The notes beneath the pieces are model-generated. The model saw nothing but the letters and a program-made list of their open reading frames with translations. It was not told where the DNA came from and did no database searches. From SM23-73-3 sp964580215 (GTDB lineage: Bacteria; Zixibacteria; MSB-5A5; SM1-73), in assembly GCA_964580215.1 (NCBI GenBank), contig CAZOJT010000007.1, positions 32,976 through 96,975 of the forward strand: a stretch of DNA of 64,000 bases, written 5' to 3'. The position numbers and the translations under genes were made by a program. Positions 24,597 through 33,833 of this stretch are shown piece after piece (the first letter of the stretch is position 1; the number at the start of each line of letters is the position of its first letter).

Positions 24597-25991
24597 TCAT
24601 TTATCCACAATGGTTGCCATCAGAGTTGCCTCACAGACCAGATCGCCTTCCACGTATGCTTTTCCCTGCATCTTGCAGGTCCCCCGGCGGAACTGAATCA
24701 TATCCAGCTCAAATCTGATTTGATCTCCGGGCAGAACCGGCTTTCGGAAACGAACTCCGTCGATTCCCATGAAGTATACCAGCTTGTTTTCAGGATCATC
24801 CACGGTGTTTAGAAGAAGGATTCCCCCGGCTTGAGCCATAGCCTCCACAATTAGCACTCCCGGCATTATGGGATGGCCGGGAAAGTGACCGGAGAAAAAA
24901 GGCTCATTCATGGTCACGTTTTTGATCGCCACCACACTTTTTCTGGGTTGAATATCCACCACCCGATCCACCAGCAAAAAGGGGTAACGATGGGGCATGA
25001 TTTTCAGGATGGCATTTATGTCCAGAAGATAATCCTCGGTGGCTCTCTTCTGATATCTGGTGGTTATCTGTTTCTTTTCATATTGCTCCCGAAGCATTCT
25101 CACCAGCGCTACATTTGCTGCATGTCCGGATCTTGCCGCAAGAACATGTCCTTTCAGCGGCACTCCCAGAAGATACAAATCTCCTAACAGGTCCAAGGTT
25201 TTATGCCGGCACGGTTCATTGGGAAACCTCAATGGAACATCATTTAAGATTCCAAACTTGCCGACAAATACCTTCTCCTTTATCCCATATAGCTCCTTGA
25301 GCTTACCGATTTTTGCCTCACAGTTATTCTCATCGCAGATCACCAGTGCATTGTGGAGGCTTCCCCCTTTTGCCAGGCCCTCCTTGTATAACTCCTCCAG
25401 TTCGTGAAAAAAGCAGAAAGTCCGGGCGGGAGCGAATTCCTCCACAAATTCCTTCTCCAGCGATACCAAAGAGGTATATTGCGTGCCTAAAGCTGGATTC
25501 CGATAGTCCACCATGAAGGTGATTCTCAAATCGTCTGAGGGAACCACCACTAGATCTATCCCTCTCTCCTTTTCAGAGTAAAACAGTGGGGTTTCTATCT
25601 CCAGATAGTTCTTAGGAGAGTCCTGCTCTTTTGTGCCAGCCTTGAGTATGGTCTCCACAAAAGGTAAGGCGCTTCCATCCCCCACCGGAGGCTCGCTGGA
25701 ATTCAGCTCCATCCGGAGATTATCCAACTGGAGTCCGGCTAAGGCGGCTAATACATGCTCCACCGTGTAAACTTTAGCTTCCCCTTTTTTCAACGTGGTC
25801 CCCCGGGTTATATCTATCACATGATCTATGTCTGCCGGGATCTCCGGAGAGTCAGGAAGATCGGTCCTAACAAAAACGATGCCGTGACCAATGGGAGCCG
25901 GCTTGAAGGTGACGGTGGTCTGATTACCGGTATGTAGTCCTATCCCTGAATAGGAAGCAGGTTTTTCGATGGTGCGTTGTAGTTTAATCAT
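24597..25991 (-). CDS. lpxC/fabZ: LpxC-FabZ fusion: UDP-acyl-GlcNAc deacetylase and 3-hydroxyacyl-ACP dehydratase
   Basis: 464 residues. About 1-300 is the zinc deacetylase LpxC (VEHVLAAL; RHKTLDLLGDL with the His and Asp zinc ligands; KGHVLAARSGH with the catalytic His). About 315-464 is FabZ (MPHRYPFLLVDR; FFSGHFPGHPIMPGVL with the active-site His, and the catalytic Glu in VEAMAQAGG). The fusion couples the committed lipid A step with fatty acid elongation, two routes that share 3-hydroxyacyl-ACP. It is known from Bacteroidetes-related lineages. Start: ATG at 25991 after AGAGGTTCAG. First gene of the lipid A series. Confidence 0.96.
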   Translation of the reverse strand: MIKLQRTIEKPASYSGIGLHTGNQTTVTFKPAPIGHGIVFVRTDLPDSPEIPADIDHVIDITRGTTLKKGEAKVYTVEHVLAALAGLQLDNLRMELNSSEPPVGDGSALPFVETILKAGTKEQDSPKNYLEIETPLFYSEKERGIDLVVVPSDDLRITFMVDYRNPALGTQYTSLVSLEKEFVEEFAPARTFCFFHELEELYKEGLAKGGSLHNALVICDENNCEAKIGKLKELYGIKEKVFVGKFGILNDVPLRFPNEPCRHKTLDLLGDLYLLGVPLKGHVLAARSGHAANVALVRMLREQYEKKQITTRYQKRATEDYLLDINAILKIMPHRYPFLLVDRVVDIQPRKSVVAIKNVTMNEPFFSGHFPGHPIMPGVLIVEAMAQAGGILLLNTVDDPENKLVYFMGIDGVRFRKPVLPGDQIRFELDMIQFRRGTCKMQGKAYVEGDLVCEATLMATIVDK

Positions 25992-26068
25992 CTGAACCTC
26001 TAAAAATTAAACCCTGTCGAAAAGTTTCGCCATGAATAAATCCCATTTATCTTAGAAAGTCAAGGGGA

Positions 26069-26143
26069 AAATGGCATGATCTGTAGAGACCAAATACAAA
26101 TCATACATCCCGCCAAAGGCGGGAAAAAAGTTAGGCAACACCC
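26069..26143 (-). repeat. Dispersed repeat, copy A
   Basis: On the minus strand this reads TTCTCTCTTGGGTGTTGCC, then a CCCGCC/GGCGGGA stem, then ATTTGTATTTGGTCTCTAC. It aligns closely over about 80 bp with 39791-39877 on the plus strand. Confidence 0.75.
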
Positions 26144-26703
26144 AAGAGAGAAGATATATTTTTGGAAGACTTGAAATCTTTCCGCCAGAAGCGGATCTAC
26201 CTTTGGCAGAAAGTTCTTTCTGGAAGACATGGGGTCGGCTTATCTTCTTTCTGACCGATAGACCAATTGAAATTAGCTCGAAAGCCAAAAGTCCCGCCTT
26301 TGGCGGGACTTTTGGTAGAATAAACAAAGGGTCTACCTCTCCTCCTGAGAGGAACAGAGACGAAACCAAACTTTTCAATAACCTCTGAGAATAGCTTGGC
26401 AAGATGGTTAACTCCTTTGGTTACGTATTGCCACCCCCTCTCTGAGAACGGTCGTCCCGTTTTAATTTATCCAGAAAGGGTGGCTTTCAAAAGACAAAAA
26501 ATAACTTCACTAATTATGTAACACTCATCTAAGGCGGGACACTCCAGCCTTTACTCTCAAAAGACTTTCTCAGAAAAAGCGTACTACACAGAGTTCCGAC
26601 GCTACCGATGAACGCTGAATAGTCCTTTCATTAACACGGAAACAATGCGAAATAAATCCTACTGCAAGCCTGATTCCTTTACAACTTATAATTGTAACAA
26701 AAA

Positions 26704-26734
26704 GAAAACCCCCACTTTTTGTGCGGGGGTTTTC
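26704..26734. terminator. Rho-independent terminator after the cytochrome c gene
   Basis: Perfect ten-base arms GAAAACCCCC/GGGGGTTTTC around an 11-base loop. On the minus strand the stem is followed by TTTTTG. It lies 26 bp past the cytochrome stop. Confidence 0.85.
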
Positions 26735-26759
26735 TCCAAATTCAGTTTATACCATACAT

Positions 26760-27431
26760 CTACTTCTTTTTCTCAGCTTTGGGCGGATGATGCTCCACCT
26801 GCTTATATGCTTCTTCGTATTTGATTGGCTTATAAGTTGGACTCTTTTTGTTGTGACACGTAGCACAAAGCTCTTCGGTCGGCTCAACCAAACCCTTTTC
26901 TAAAGCCAGCTCCTTGTTCTTCATCACCTTCATGGACCAATAATGCTCTCCCGGACCATGGCAGGCTTCACAGGTTACCCCCTCCTCCATGGAATATTTG
27001 TCTCCGGTGGCCTCCTTGTATCCAGTGACATGGCATTTAAGACACTTCCCGTCTTTCTGAGGGTCCTCGATCTTCATCTCTTTGGCAATTTTCTTTGATT
27101 CCTCATTGGCCAAGGTCGCATAAGCTGCGGCGTGTTTGGTCGAAGCCCACTTGGCGTGGATTTTTCCTTTCACCTCAGAGTCATGGCACATCTTACACTT
27201 GGTTGTCCCGATATACTTGTGAACCACCTTGGTGGTATCCTGTTTTGTGGTGTCCTGTTTGGCAGTGTCCTGTTTTGTGGTGTCCTGTTTTGCGGTTGTG
27301 TCCTGTGTTGCCGTCTCCTTTTTTACAGTATCAGCCTCGCTTGTGCCTTTCTCTTGCTGGGAAATAGCGAAGCTGAAGATAAGGAAAGATGCCACCACCA
27401 CCAAAATCAGTATAAGGGTTAGTTTTTTCAT
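26760..27431 (-). CDS. Secreted tetraheme cytochrome c (c554-like)
   Basis: 223 residues. A Sec signal peptide (MKKLTLILILVVVASFLIFS) is followed by a low-complexity spacer of KQDT/TTKQDT repeats (about 39-67), then four heme c sites: CKMCH (79), CLKCH (120), CEACH (144) and CATCH (179). Spacing and the GVTCEACHGPGEHY stretch fit the cytochrome c554/multiheme family. It should be periplasmic or surface-attached and carry electrons; the partner is not encoded nearby. The Lys/Thr/Asp repeat probably tethers the heme domain. Start: ATG preceded by AAGGAGGTGAG. Single gene with its own terminator. Confidence 0.9.
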   Translation of the reverse strand: MKKLTLILILVVVASFLIFSFAISQQEKGTSEADTVKKETATQDTTAKQDTTKQDTAKQDTTKQDTTKVVHKYIGTTKCKMCHDSEVKGKIHAKWASTKHAAAYATLANEESKKIAKEMKIEDPQKDGKCLKCHVTGYKEATGDKYSMEEGVTCEACHGPGEHYWSMKVMKNKELALEKGLVEPTEELCATCHNKKSPTYKPIKYEEAYKQVEHHPPKAEKKK

Positions 27432-27592
27432 TATCCTTTCTCACCTCCTTCATCAATTTCGATTCTTCTTCAGGCATTAATTTAGTTTGAATATTCAATT
27501 CTGTCAAGATCAAAATTCAAGTGGAATGCCCTTAAAAACTATCTCCATACTTTTTATACAGTTTATGGTCTTATTTGATTCCAGTTTAGACT

Positions 27593-29863
27593 TCAATTTT
27601 TAACCATTTTAACGACTTCGAGCTCTTTTTCCATTATTCTGTGAATGGCAAACTCGTATACATCCACAAGCTTTTTCACCGGCAGATCTATCATTCCCTC
27701 TATCTTTAAATTGTGTCCCTCCACCTCTCCGATCACAGAAAAGGATATTTGATATTCCCTGGCGATCTTTTCCATCTTTGTTTTATCTTCTGGGCATACG
27801 GTAATGATTATTCTGGATTGCGACTCGCCAAAAAGCAGAGCATCGGTTCTTGTATCCTGGTTCAACTTTATCTTAGCTCCCCAGCCATCGGGGGAAGAAA
27901 TACAGCATTCGGCTAAAGCCACCGCTATCCCTCCCTCAGAACAATCATGCGCCGATTTCACTATCCCAGCTTTAATCATCGCCAGGCAGGCATCCTGAAC
28001 TTTCTTTTCCTCTTCTAAATTCAACTCTGGTGCGTTCCCTTTGACCAGGTTACAGATCACCTTCAGGTATTCGCTTGCTCCCAGTTCTTCGGTGTTTTCT
28101 CCCAGAAGAACGATTAAGTCTTTCTCCTCTTTGAAACACATGGTGGTTATATGTTTCAAATCTTCTATCAAGCCTATCATCCCCACCACTGGAGTGGGAT
28201 AAACGATTCTTTGTGGATCTTCGTTATAGAAGCTCACATTTCCGCCTGTTACCGGGGTTTTGAATGTACGACAGGCTTCGCTCATCCCTGCCACGCACTC
28301 GGCGAAGGTCCAGAATACTTCCTTATCGTATGGATCGCCGAAATTCAAACAATTGGTTATAGCCAGGGGTTTTGCTCCGGAGCAGACCACATTTCGAGCC
28401 GCCTCCGCCACCGAAATTCTTCCTCCCATGCGAGGATTCAGATAACAATAGCGACCATTGCAGTCGGTGGAGGTAGCAATGGCTTTGTTGATTTTCCTTA
28501 CCCGCAGCACTGCCGCATCCGATCCGGGTCCAACTACCGTGGCGGTTCTTACCTGGGTATCGTATTGCTCATACACCCACCTTTTGCTGGCAATGTTGGG
28601 AGAACCCAGAAGTTGCAAAAGAGTCTGATTGAGATCGCCGGGCACCTCCAATTCAGTTAGATTCAACTGGTTGGCTTCTTTAAGATACTCTGGTTTCTTT
28701 CCCTCTCTGGTATATACTGGGGCTCCACCTCCCAGCGCCAAAGAAGCAGCAGGAATCTCTGCCACCACCTCCCCCCGATTTTTAACCCTTAACATTTTAT
28801 CATCTGTGACCTTGCCGATGATTATCGAATGCAATCCCCATTTTTTGAAAATTCCCTGCACCCTCTTCTCGCATCCCTTTTTGGCGATCACCAGCATCCT
28901 CTCCTGTGATTCTGAGAGCATCATCTCGTAGGGAATCATCTTCTCCTCTCTTGCCGGCACCAGCGAGACGTCAATCTCGATGCCACTTTTTCCTCTGGCT
29001 GCAGTCTCGCAGGTGGAGCAGGAGAGGCCTGCTCCACCCAGATCCTGAATGCCCACGATCAGATCCTCTTTGATTATCTCTAATGACGCCTCCATAAGAA
29101 GCTTTTCCATGAAGGGATCACCGATCTGAACCGAAGGTCGCCTCTCCTCCGACTTTTCCGAGATCTCCTCTGAGGCGAAGGTGACCCCATGTATCCCATC
29201 TCTTCCGGTGGAAGCTCCCACCAGCAGAACGGGATTATCTTTTCCCTCCGCTTTTGCCCTTGCCATCTGATCGACTTTCACCACGCCTATACACATGGCG
29301 TTGACCAGTGGGTTTCCGGTATAGGAATCTTCAAAATACACTTCTCCTGCGACTGTTGGGACGCCGAAGCAATTTCCGTAATCCCCAATTCCCCTTACCA
29401 CACCATCAAAAAGATACCTAACCCTTGGCGATGAGAGCTCTCCGAAACGAAGTGAGTCTAAGCAGGCTATGGGGCGAGCGCCCATGGTGAAGATATCCCG
29501 CATGATCCCCCCCACGCCGGTTGCCGCTCCCTGATAGGGTTCCACTGCACTGGGATGATTATGACTTTCTATCTTGAAGATAACCGCCAGCCCATCTCCA
29601 ATATCCACCGCACCCGCATTTTCCTCACCCGCCTTGGCCAAAAGATGTTCTCCTTCCCTGGGAAAGGTTTTTAATACTGCAATGGAATTTTTGTAACTGC
29701 AATGCTCGGACCACATCACCGAAAAGATTCCTAATTCCGTGTAGGTGGGCTTTCGTCCCAGAAGTTTTTGGATCATCTCATATTCTTCTGAAGAAAGCCC
29801 GTGTTCTTTGACCAATTCAAGTGTGACCTGCGGCTCTGAAGGTAAAGTGGTTTTTGAACTCAT
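27593..29863 (-). CDS. purL: Phosphoribosylformylglycinamidine synthase subunit II
   Basis: 756 residues, the size of the small PurL form that works with PurS and PurQ. It makes FGAM in purine synthesis using ATP and ammonia. Marks: MWSEHCSYKNS, IESHNHPSAVEPYQGAATGVGG, two AIRS-type ATP domains, and HDCSEGGIAVALAE. purQ and purS are not adjacent. Start: ATG at 29863. Confidence 0.96.
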   Translation of the reverse strand: MSSKTTLPSEPQVTLELVKEHGLSSEEYEMIQKLLGRKPTYTELGIFSVMWSEHCSYKNSIAVLKTFPREGEHLLAKAGEENAGAVDIGDGLAVIFKIESHNHPSAVEPYQGAATGVGGIMRDIFTMGARPIACLDSLRFGELSSPRVRYLFDGVVRGIGDYGNCFGVPTVAGEVYFEDSYTGNPLVNAMCIGVVKVDQMARAKAEGKDNPVLLVGASTGRDGIHGVTFASEEISEKSEERRPSVQIGDPFMEKLLMEASLEIIKEDLIVGIQDLGGAGLSCSTCETAARGKSGIEIDVSLVPAREEKMIPYEMMLSESQERMLVIAKKGCEKRVQGIFKKWGLHSIIIGKVTDDKMLRVKNRGEVVAEIPAASLALGGGAPVYTREGKKPEYLKEANQLNLTELEVPGDLNQTLLQLLGSPNIASKRWVYEQYDTQVRTATVVGPGSDAAVLRVRKINKAIATSTDCNGRYCYLNPRMGGRISVAEAARNVVCSGAKPLAITNCLNFGDPYDKEVFWTFAECVAGMSEACRTFKTPVTGGNVSFYNEDPQRIVYPTPVVGMIGLIEDLKHITTMCFKEEKDLIVLLGENTEELGASEYLKVICNLVKGNAPELNLEEEKKVQDACLAMIKAGIVKSAHDCSEGGIAVALAECCISSPDGWGAKIKLNQDTRTDALLFGESQSRIIITVCPEDKTKMEKIAREYQISFSVIGEVEGHNLKIEGMIDLPVKKLVDVYEFAIHRIMEKELEVVKMVKN

Positions 29864-30005
29864 CTCCCCATGACCTCAGACAAGAAGAACGAAGAATTCT
29901 TTCATAAACATCAAAGAATATACGAGGCTTGTTTGGCAAAGTCAACAAAAAGATTGTCAGGAGTTTTTGATTGTCGAAAACCGAGCAGGTAGATTTAGGT
30001 TTGAG

Positions 30006-30033
30006 CCAGAACCTAACTTAAGTTAGGTTCTGG
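30006..30033. repeat. CCAGAACCTAACTT palindrome, copy 3
   Basis: Perfect 28-bp palindrome: arms CCAGAACCTAACTT and AAGTTAGGTTCTGG. Confidence 0.85.
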
Positions 30034-30237
30034 TCTTACCAGGATCTCTGAGGAAGAAACTTGAAAGTTACATACCTATCTGCGCAGGCTGAAGCTCATC
30101 TGTCCATTTGGATCCATAGGAAGTCAAATGATCTGCGGCTACCATTCCTTAAAAACCCGACACATTCACCAGAAGTTGATGTTACCCAATTCATTGGGCC
30201 TCTCATAATGATTTTGAAAAAAATCTTAATTTTTTGC

Positions 30238-30266
30238 TTGACAACTTTATCCTGATAGGATATTAT
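30238..30266 (+). promoter_or_regulatory. Strong promoter with operator-like inverted repeat
   Basis: TTGACA (30238-30243), 17 bp, TATTAT (30261-30266). TATCCT-GAT-AGGATA (30248-30262), an inverted repeat with six-base arms, fills the spacer and overlaps the -10 box, as a repressor operator would. It faces the nitrilase operon. Confidence 0.7.
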
Positions 30267-30489
30267 TTAATTGTGGCATTAGCTTGGGTGTAATTCGGCT
30301 TCAGCCAGAATAAGAATATAAGCAAGGGTGAACACTGGCACGAGAGACTTGTGTTTAGTGAGTGGTAGTTTTTCATCTTTAAGTTCTAATCTGGTGGACA
30401 AGGCAGGAATTTTAATATACAAGAACCGCATTAGATTTTCCAATCTAGTTTTATCTATTAGGGTAATGTAATATTTCTCCCATTCGATT

Positions 30490-31887
30490 ATGTCATTCCT
30501 AACCCTGAACAGAGATGAATTAGAGAAGTCGGAAAATATCTTCGATGTTTTTCTCTTGCTATTTCTCTATTGTAAGGAAAACGAAGGGAGTATCCTGCAT
30601 AGATATTCAAAAGACTATAAAACATTCTATAAATTCCAAAAGGATATCGAGAAATTCTTAACCAAAAAGATGAAACAAAGTCCTGCACTAAAGGTAAAGG
30701 GGGTGATAGAAGATACAGCGATAAAGGAATATTTTGTAAAGGGGATAGGAAGTCGCAAAAAGGAAGAATTCATCCTAGCTTCATTATTGACAATAGACCG
30801 TCTTTACAAATATCAAGATATTAAATCAACTCACGTTCTTAATTGGAACTTTCGGGAATATGGAGATGTATATTATCTTCATAACCGAAGCTTTGGATTT
30901 GACAAATTCTACAAATTGATCAGAGGATTAGATACTGTAGGTGATAGGATTGAGAACAGGTTAAACAATATTAGTGCAGTAACAAAGATAGCCACAGATT
31001 ATACCGTAAAATTTGTGGAACTGCCATCATTTGTTAATTATCTTTTAAATAAGGGCTTTATTCGTATTGCCGTCGTACCTTTCAGAAAAGATGATGACGA
31101 GCCCGAAATTGAGACCAAAAGGGAGAAGGACGGACAGCTCTATTTTTGCGTACAGCAAGGAAAGGATTCAAATTGCTTAGATAGGTTGGAAAAGATGATA
31201 GGTGAATTGGAAAAAATAAACACCGATCTCATCATTTTTCCGGAGCTAACCTTTTCAGAAGACCTCTTGGACCATCTACAGCTTGTCTTAGCCGAGAAAT
31301 ACAATAGAAATCCAGAGAATCCAACCATTAAGCTGGTGGTAACGGGTTCTCTTCATGTGGATGGGAAGAACAAGTGTTTCATGTTAAGGCCCGACGGTAA
31401 AGAGCTTTTCTCCCAGGCAAAAATGAATAGATTTTTGTTTTTACCTGGTGAGTTTCAGGGGACAGAGGAAAAAGTTACAGAGGATATAGATATCTCAGAA
31501 AGGGTGTTTAATTTGTTCGACTCTCCATTTGGGCGAGTTGCTACTATGATCTGTCTCGATTTTCTCGTTCCAGAAACCTATAACATACTATCGAGTTTAA
31601 AAGTGAATTGTTTCTTTCTACCGTCGATGACCCCTTCGACAGAAAGATTTAAAACAAACGCCTTTTATCACGCTTGCGCGTCAGGTGCAGTGACTTTCTT
31701 TTCAAATGCGTACAATCTCGAAATTGTTGGGGGACAAAAGAAAAAAGATTCCTTTATTTTTAGGCCTATAAAAGACACATCTGATGATTCACATTTTGAA
31801 TGTTTGAAGCGGGACCCAACAGCGTTTGAAACTGTGCTTTTATTTGACTCAAAAGACTGCAAAGTTCAAACCTTAACTCTGTCTTGA
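30490..31887 (+). CDS. Nitrilase-fold hydrolase with an unknown N-terminal domain
   Basis: 465 residues. About 1-190 is an unrecognised, mostly helical, Lys-rich domain. About 190-440 is a carbon-nitrogen hydrolase domain with the Glu-Lys-Cys triad visible: Glu in IIFPELTFSED, Lys in FSQAKMNRF, Cys in ATMICLDFLVPE. These enzymes cleave or form C-N bonds in amides and nitriles. Nitrilase domains also occur in some phage-defence proteins (reverse-transcriptase fusions), but I see no reverse transcriptase motif here. First gene of a three-gene operon with two unknown proteins. Start: ATG at 30490; no strong ribosome site. Confidence 0.8.
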   Translation: MSFLTLNRDELEKSENIFDVFLLLFLYCKENEGSILHRYSKDYKTFYKFQKDIEKFLTKKMKQSPALKVKGVIEDTAIKEYFVKGIGSRKKEEFILASLLTIDRLYKYQDIKSTHVLNWNFREYGDVYYLHNRSFGFDKFYKLIRGLDTVGDRIENRLNNISAVTKIATDYTVKFVELPSFVNYLLNKGFIRIAVVPFRKDDDEPEIETKREKDGQLYFCVQQGKDSNCLDRLEKMIGELEKINTDLIIFPELTFSEDLLDHLQLVLAEKYNRNPENPTIKLVVTGSLHVDGKNKCFMLRPDGKELFSQAKMNRFLFLPGEFQGTEEKVTEDIDISERVFNLFDSPFGRVATMICLDFLVPETYNILSSLKVNCFFLPSMTPSTERFKTNAFYHACASGAVTFFSNAYNLEIVGGQKKKDSFIFRPIKDTSDDSHFECLKRDPTAFETVLLFDSKDCKVQTLTLS

Positions 31888-31973
31888 TCAAGAGTTTAAA
31901 AAACCACCGGACGAATTGAAGTATGACTCATAAGTTGCCGATTAATAAATTGATCCTCTTAAGAAAGGGGAAC

Positions 31974-32945
31974 ATGCAAACACCGATCATTAGAGAACAG
32001 ATGAAAGATTTCGACAAAACAGTTGAAACCATCAGACAATGCTTAAAAGCCGAAGACACCGAGGGAATCAAGAAGAGTGTTGCCATGATTTTCCCTTATG
32101 TTATTCACTACTTGAGGGAAAGAAACTACGAAAAGTTGAGATACCTTGGCAAAAAACTTGCCCATATAACTTTCGATTTTGATGACGGAACGAAAAATCT
32201 GCAAATTGCAAGACAACTGGGCTACTTGCAAGCTTTGGAAAATGTGATTAGAAAGATGATGGACTCTGAGGTGTCGAAAGAAGCTTATGAAACATTAAGA
32301 AAACAGCCACGATATGGAGAATTACTGAGCATCATAAAAAGGGAAGGAATAATTGAGCATGATGAGTTAGCACATGAATTCGGAGTCTCACCAGAACAGC
32401 TCGGCGAAATTGTGGAAACCATCCGTCCATCCGAAGCGATCACAGTTACGACGTATGGGATAATGCGGTATTATGTCCTTACCACAACGGGGGAAGCCAT
32501 GTATGACCGCATCCGAAAGCAAGCTTTTCTCCCTGAGTTAGCCCATCGCCTAAAGGAAATCTACAAACTTGTGATGCATGAGGGAAAATCGGCGATAGAA
32601 GTCCTTCGTCTAGTCAAGCCAAAGGAGGATGACTGGTGTAGTGAAGATGAAATACTTCCCATCGTCGAAGCACTTGTTGAGATAAGGGAGGAGAACTCGA
32701 AAGTTGAAGCGGAATTAGCACGAAAGAGGCAACCCCAAATAGGGTCTTATGAAGAGTTGGATTACAGTAATATATATAAAAAAATGCAATCTGAACGGAG
32801 TTTACTGATAAATGCATTCGATTGGAAGGAAGTTCTCTCCTCAAAGATGCCTAATGAACTCGAGACTAAGTTACGTGTTCTTCTCCACAAATACCTCCTC
32901 AAGTCCGAGGAAGAAGAAACTGAGTTAGCAGATAGAATTGCCTGA
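31974..32945 (+). CDS. Unknown protein with a predicted winged-helix segment
   Basis: 323 residues from ATG 31974, which is preceded by AAAGGGG; an in-frame ATG at 31923 would add 17 residues. The N-terminal half is helical. About 128-190 looks like a winged helix (LLSIIKREGIIEHDELAHEFGVSPEQLGEIV). The C-terminus is acidic and coiled-coil-like. No family recognised. It is 86 bp downstream of the nitrilase gene and 38 bp upstream of the next gene on the same strand, so it probably belongs to one operon and could be the DNA-binding or adaptor member. Confidence 0.7.
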   Translation: MQTPIIREQMKDFDKTVETIRQCLKAEDTEGIKKSVAMIFPYVIHYLRERNYEKLRYLGKKLAHITFDFDDGTKNLQIARQLGYLQALENVIRKMMDSEVSKEAYETLRKQPRYGELLSIIKREGIIEHDELAHEFGVSPEQLGEIVETIRPSEAITVTTYGIMRYYVLTTTGEAMYDRIRKQAFLPELAHRLKEIYKLVMHEGKSAIEVLRLVKPKEDDWCSEDEILPIVEALVEIREENSKVEAELARKRQPQIGSYEELDYSNIYKKMQSERSLLINAFDWKEVLSSKMPNELETKLRVLLHKYLLKSEEEETELADRIA

Positions 32946-32983
32946 TCTCCAAATTAATTTGTACAATTCAGAGGAAATCCGTT

Positions 32984-33646
32984 ATGAATGACAAAAAAAT
33001 TGTTGAAGATGTAAAGAAGTTTGTAGAATATTTCACAGATGTAGACGATTTCGTCAAGAAACTTGAAGAAGGAAAGCTACCTATTAGTGAAATCTTCAAG
33101 GATATTCCACTCACTGTTGAAACAATGTTGATCTCAGCTTTTCTTTTTGATGATTTCTATAAGGTTCTGATCGAGGAAACATCAAAGGAGGATGTCGAGA
33201 CAATAAGAGTAATCGTTGGAAAGCTGGAGAAGTATGGAACCAAGATAGTAAAGGAATCCATACGTCCGATGGCTAAGATAGCGGACAAGAAAAGACGAAA
33301 ATTGGAGAGCGAAGTAACGAGTACTTCCACCAAGCCATTCTACGATTTTGTGAACAAGCAAAATCAGATCAGATTGGTTTTCTTTTCTGATGAAGATAAA
33401 CTAATGGATTCGACGATGAGCCTCGAAAAGTGTTTGGGTCTAAACATAGGTTTGCTTAGTGGAGTCGAAAGAGCTTTCGAACTTGCCAGCGAATACAACT
33501 CCAACTTGTTACCGAAAGGGGACGATATCAAACCGTACAAAGAGAGGTTGAAAAACATAGTCGATCTAGCAAATAAAATTGCATCGAGGTTAAAGATTCA
33601 ATTAGAAACGGCAAAATTAGAGGAAAAAACGGAAAAGGCAAGTTAA
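32984..33646 (+). CDS. Unknown helical protein, third gene of the nitrilase operon
   Basis: 220 residues, highly charged and mostly helical, with no signal peptide or membrane segment. The middle contains KPFYDFVNKQNQIRLVFFSD, a possible short beta stretch; the ends look coiled-coil. No family recognised. The ATG is preceded by GAGGAAATCC. A clean terminator follows at 33673, so this gene ends the operon. Confidence 0.68.
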   Translation: MNDKKIVEDVKKFVEYFTDVDDFVKKLEEGKLPISEIFKDIPLTVETMLISAFLFDDFYKVLIEETSKEDVETIRVIVGKLEKYGTKIVKESIRPMAKIADKKRRKLESEVTSTSTKPFYDFVNKQNQIRLVFFSDEDKLMDSTMSLEKCLGLNIGLLSGVERAFELASEYNSNLLPKGDDIKPYKERLKNIVDLANKIASRLKIQLETAKLEEKTEKAS

Positions 33647-33672
33647 AAGCAATCAACGGATTACAGTAATTC

Positions 33673-33703
33673 AAGGGGATTTTTTCGATCCCCTTAATTT
33701 TTT
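33673..33703 (+). terminator. Rho-independent terminator of the nitrilase operon
   Basis: Arms AAGGGGAT/ATCCCCTT around a seven-base loop, followed by AATTTTTTT. It separates the nitrilase operon from the helicase promoter that starts three bases later. Confidence 0.88.
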
Positions 33704-33705
33704 GC

Positions 33706-33734
33706 TTGACAAGTGCACATATGTGCAGTATATT
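33706..33734 (+). promoter_or_regulatory. Helicase promoter with a palindromic operator in the spacer
   Basis: TTGACA (33706-33711), 17 bp, TATATT (33729-33734). The spacer holds a perfect 14-bp palindrome, TGCACATATGTGCA (33714-33727), placed to block polymerase if bound. A GGTTCATAG/CTATGAACC inverted repeat follows in the leader, near 33760-33799. Confidence 0.78.
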
Positions 33735-33833
33735 GCCTTCGGCAATGGTTACTTGGTTGATGGTTCATAGTTCGCAGTAAAAGCTTTTAGCTATGAACCA
33801 TGAACGGTGAACTGCATAACGCGGGAGGTTGAA

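Larger units (their letters stand above)
25992..26759. other. Long repeat-bearing intergenic region
   Basis: No gene supported. It contains a dispersed repeat (26069-26143) whose inverted copy is at 39791-39877, a GTCCCGCC/GGCGGGAC hairpin near 26291-26309, a half TGGAGTGTC element near 26531, and the cytochrome terminator (26704-26734). Confidence 0.6.
29864..30489. other. Divergent intergenic region and long leader
   Basis: Includes the third CCAGAACCTAACTT palindrome (30006-30033), a half GTAGTTGC element (30181-30200), the promoter at 30238-30266, and a leader of roughly 215 bases before the nitrilase gene with one weak hairpin (TTCGGCT/AGCCAGAA, near 30296). Confidence 0.55.

Noticed and set aside
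30490..31100. Reverse transcriptase domain fused to the nitrilase
   Set aside because: No YxDD-type motif or other palm motifs in the N-terminal 190 residues.
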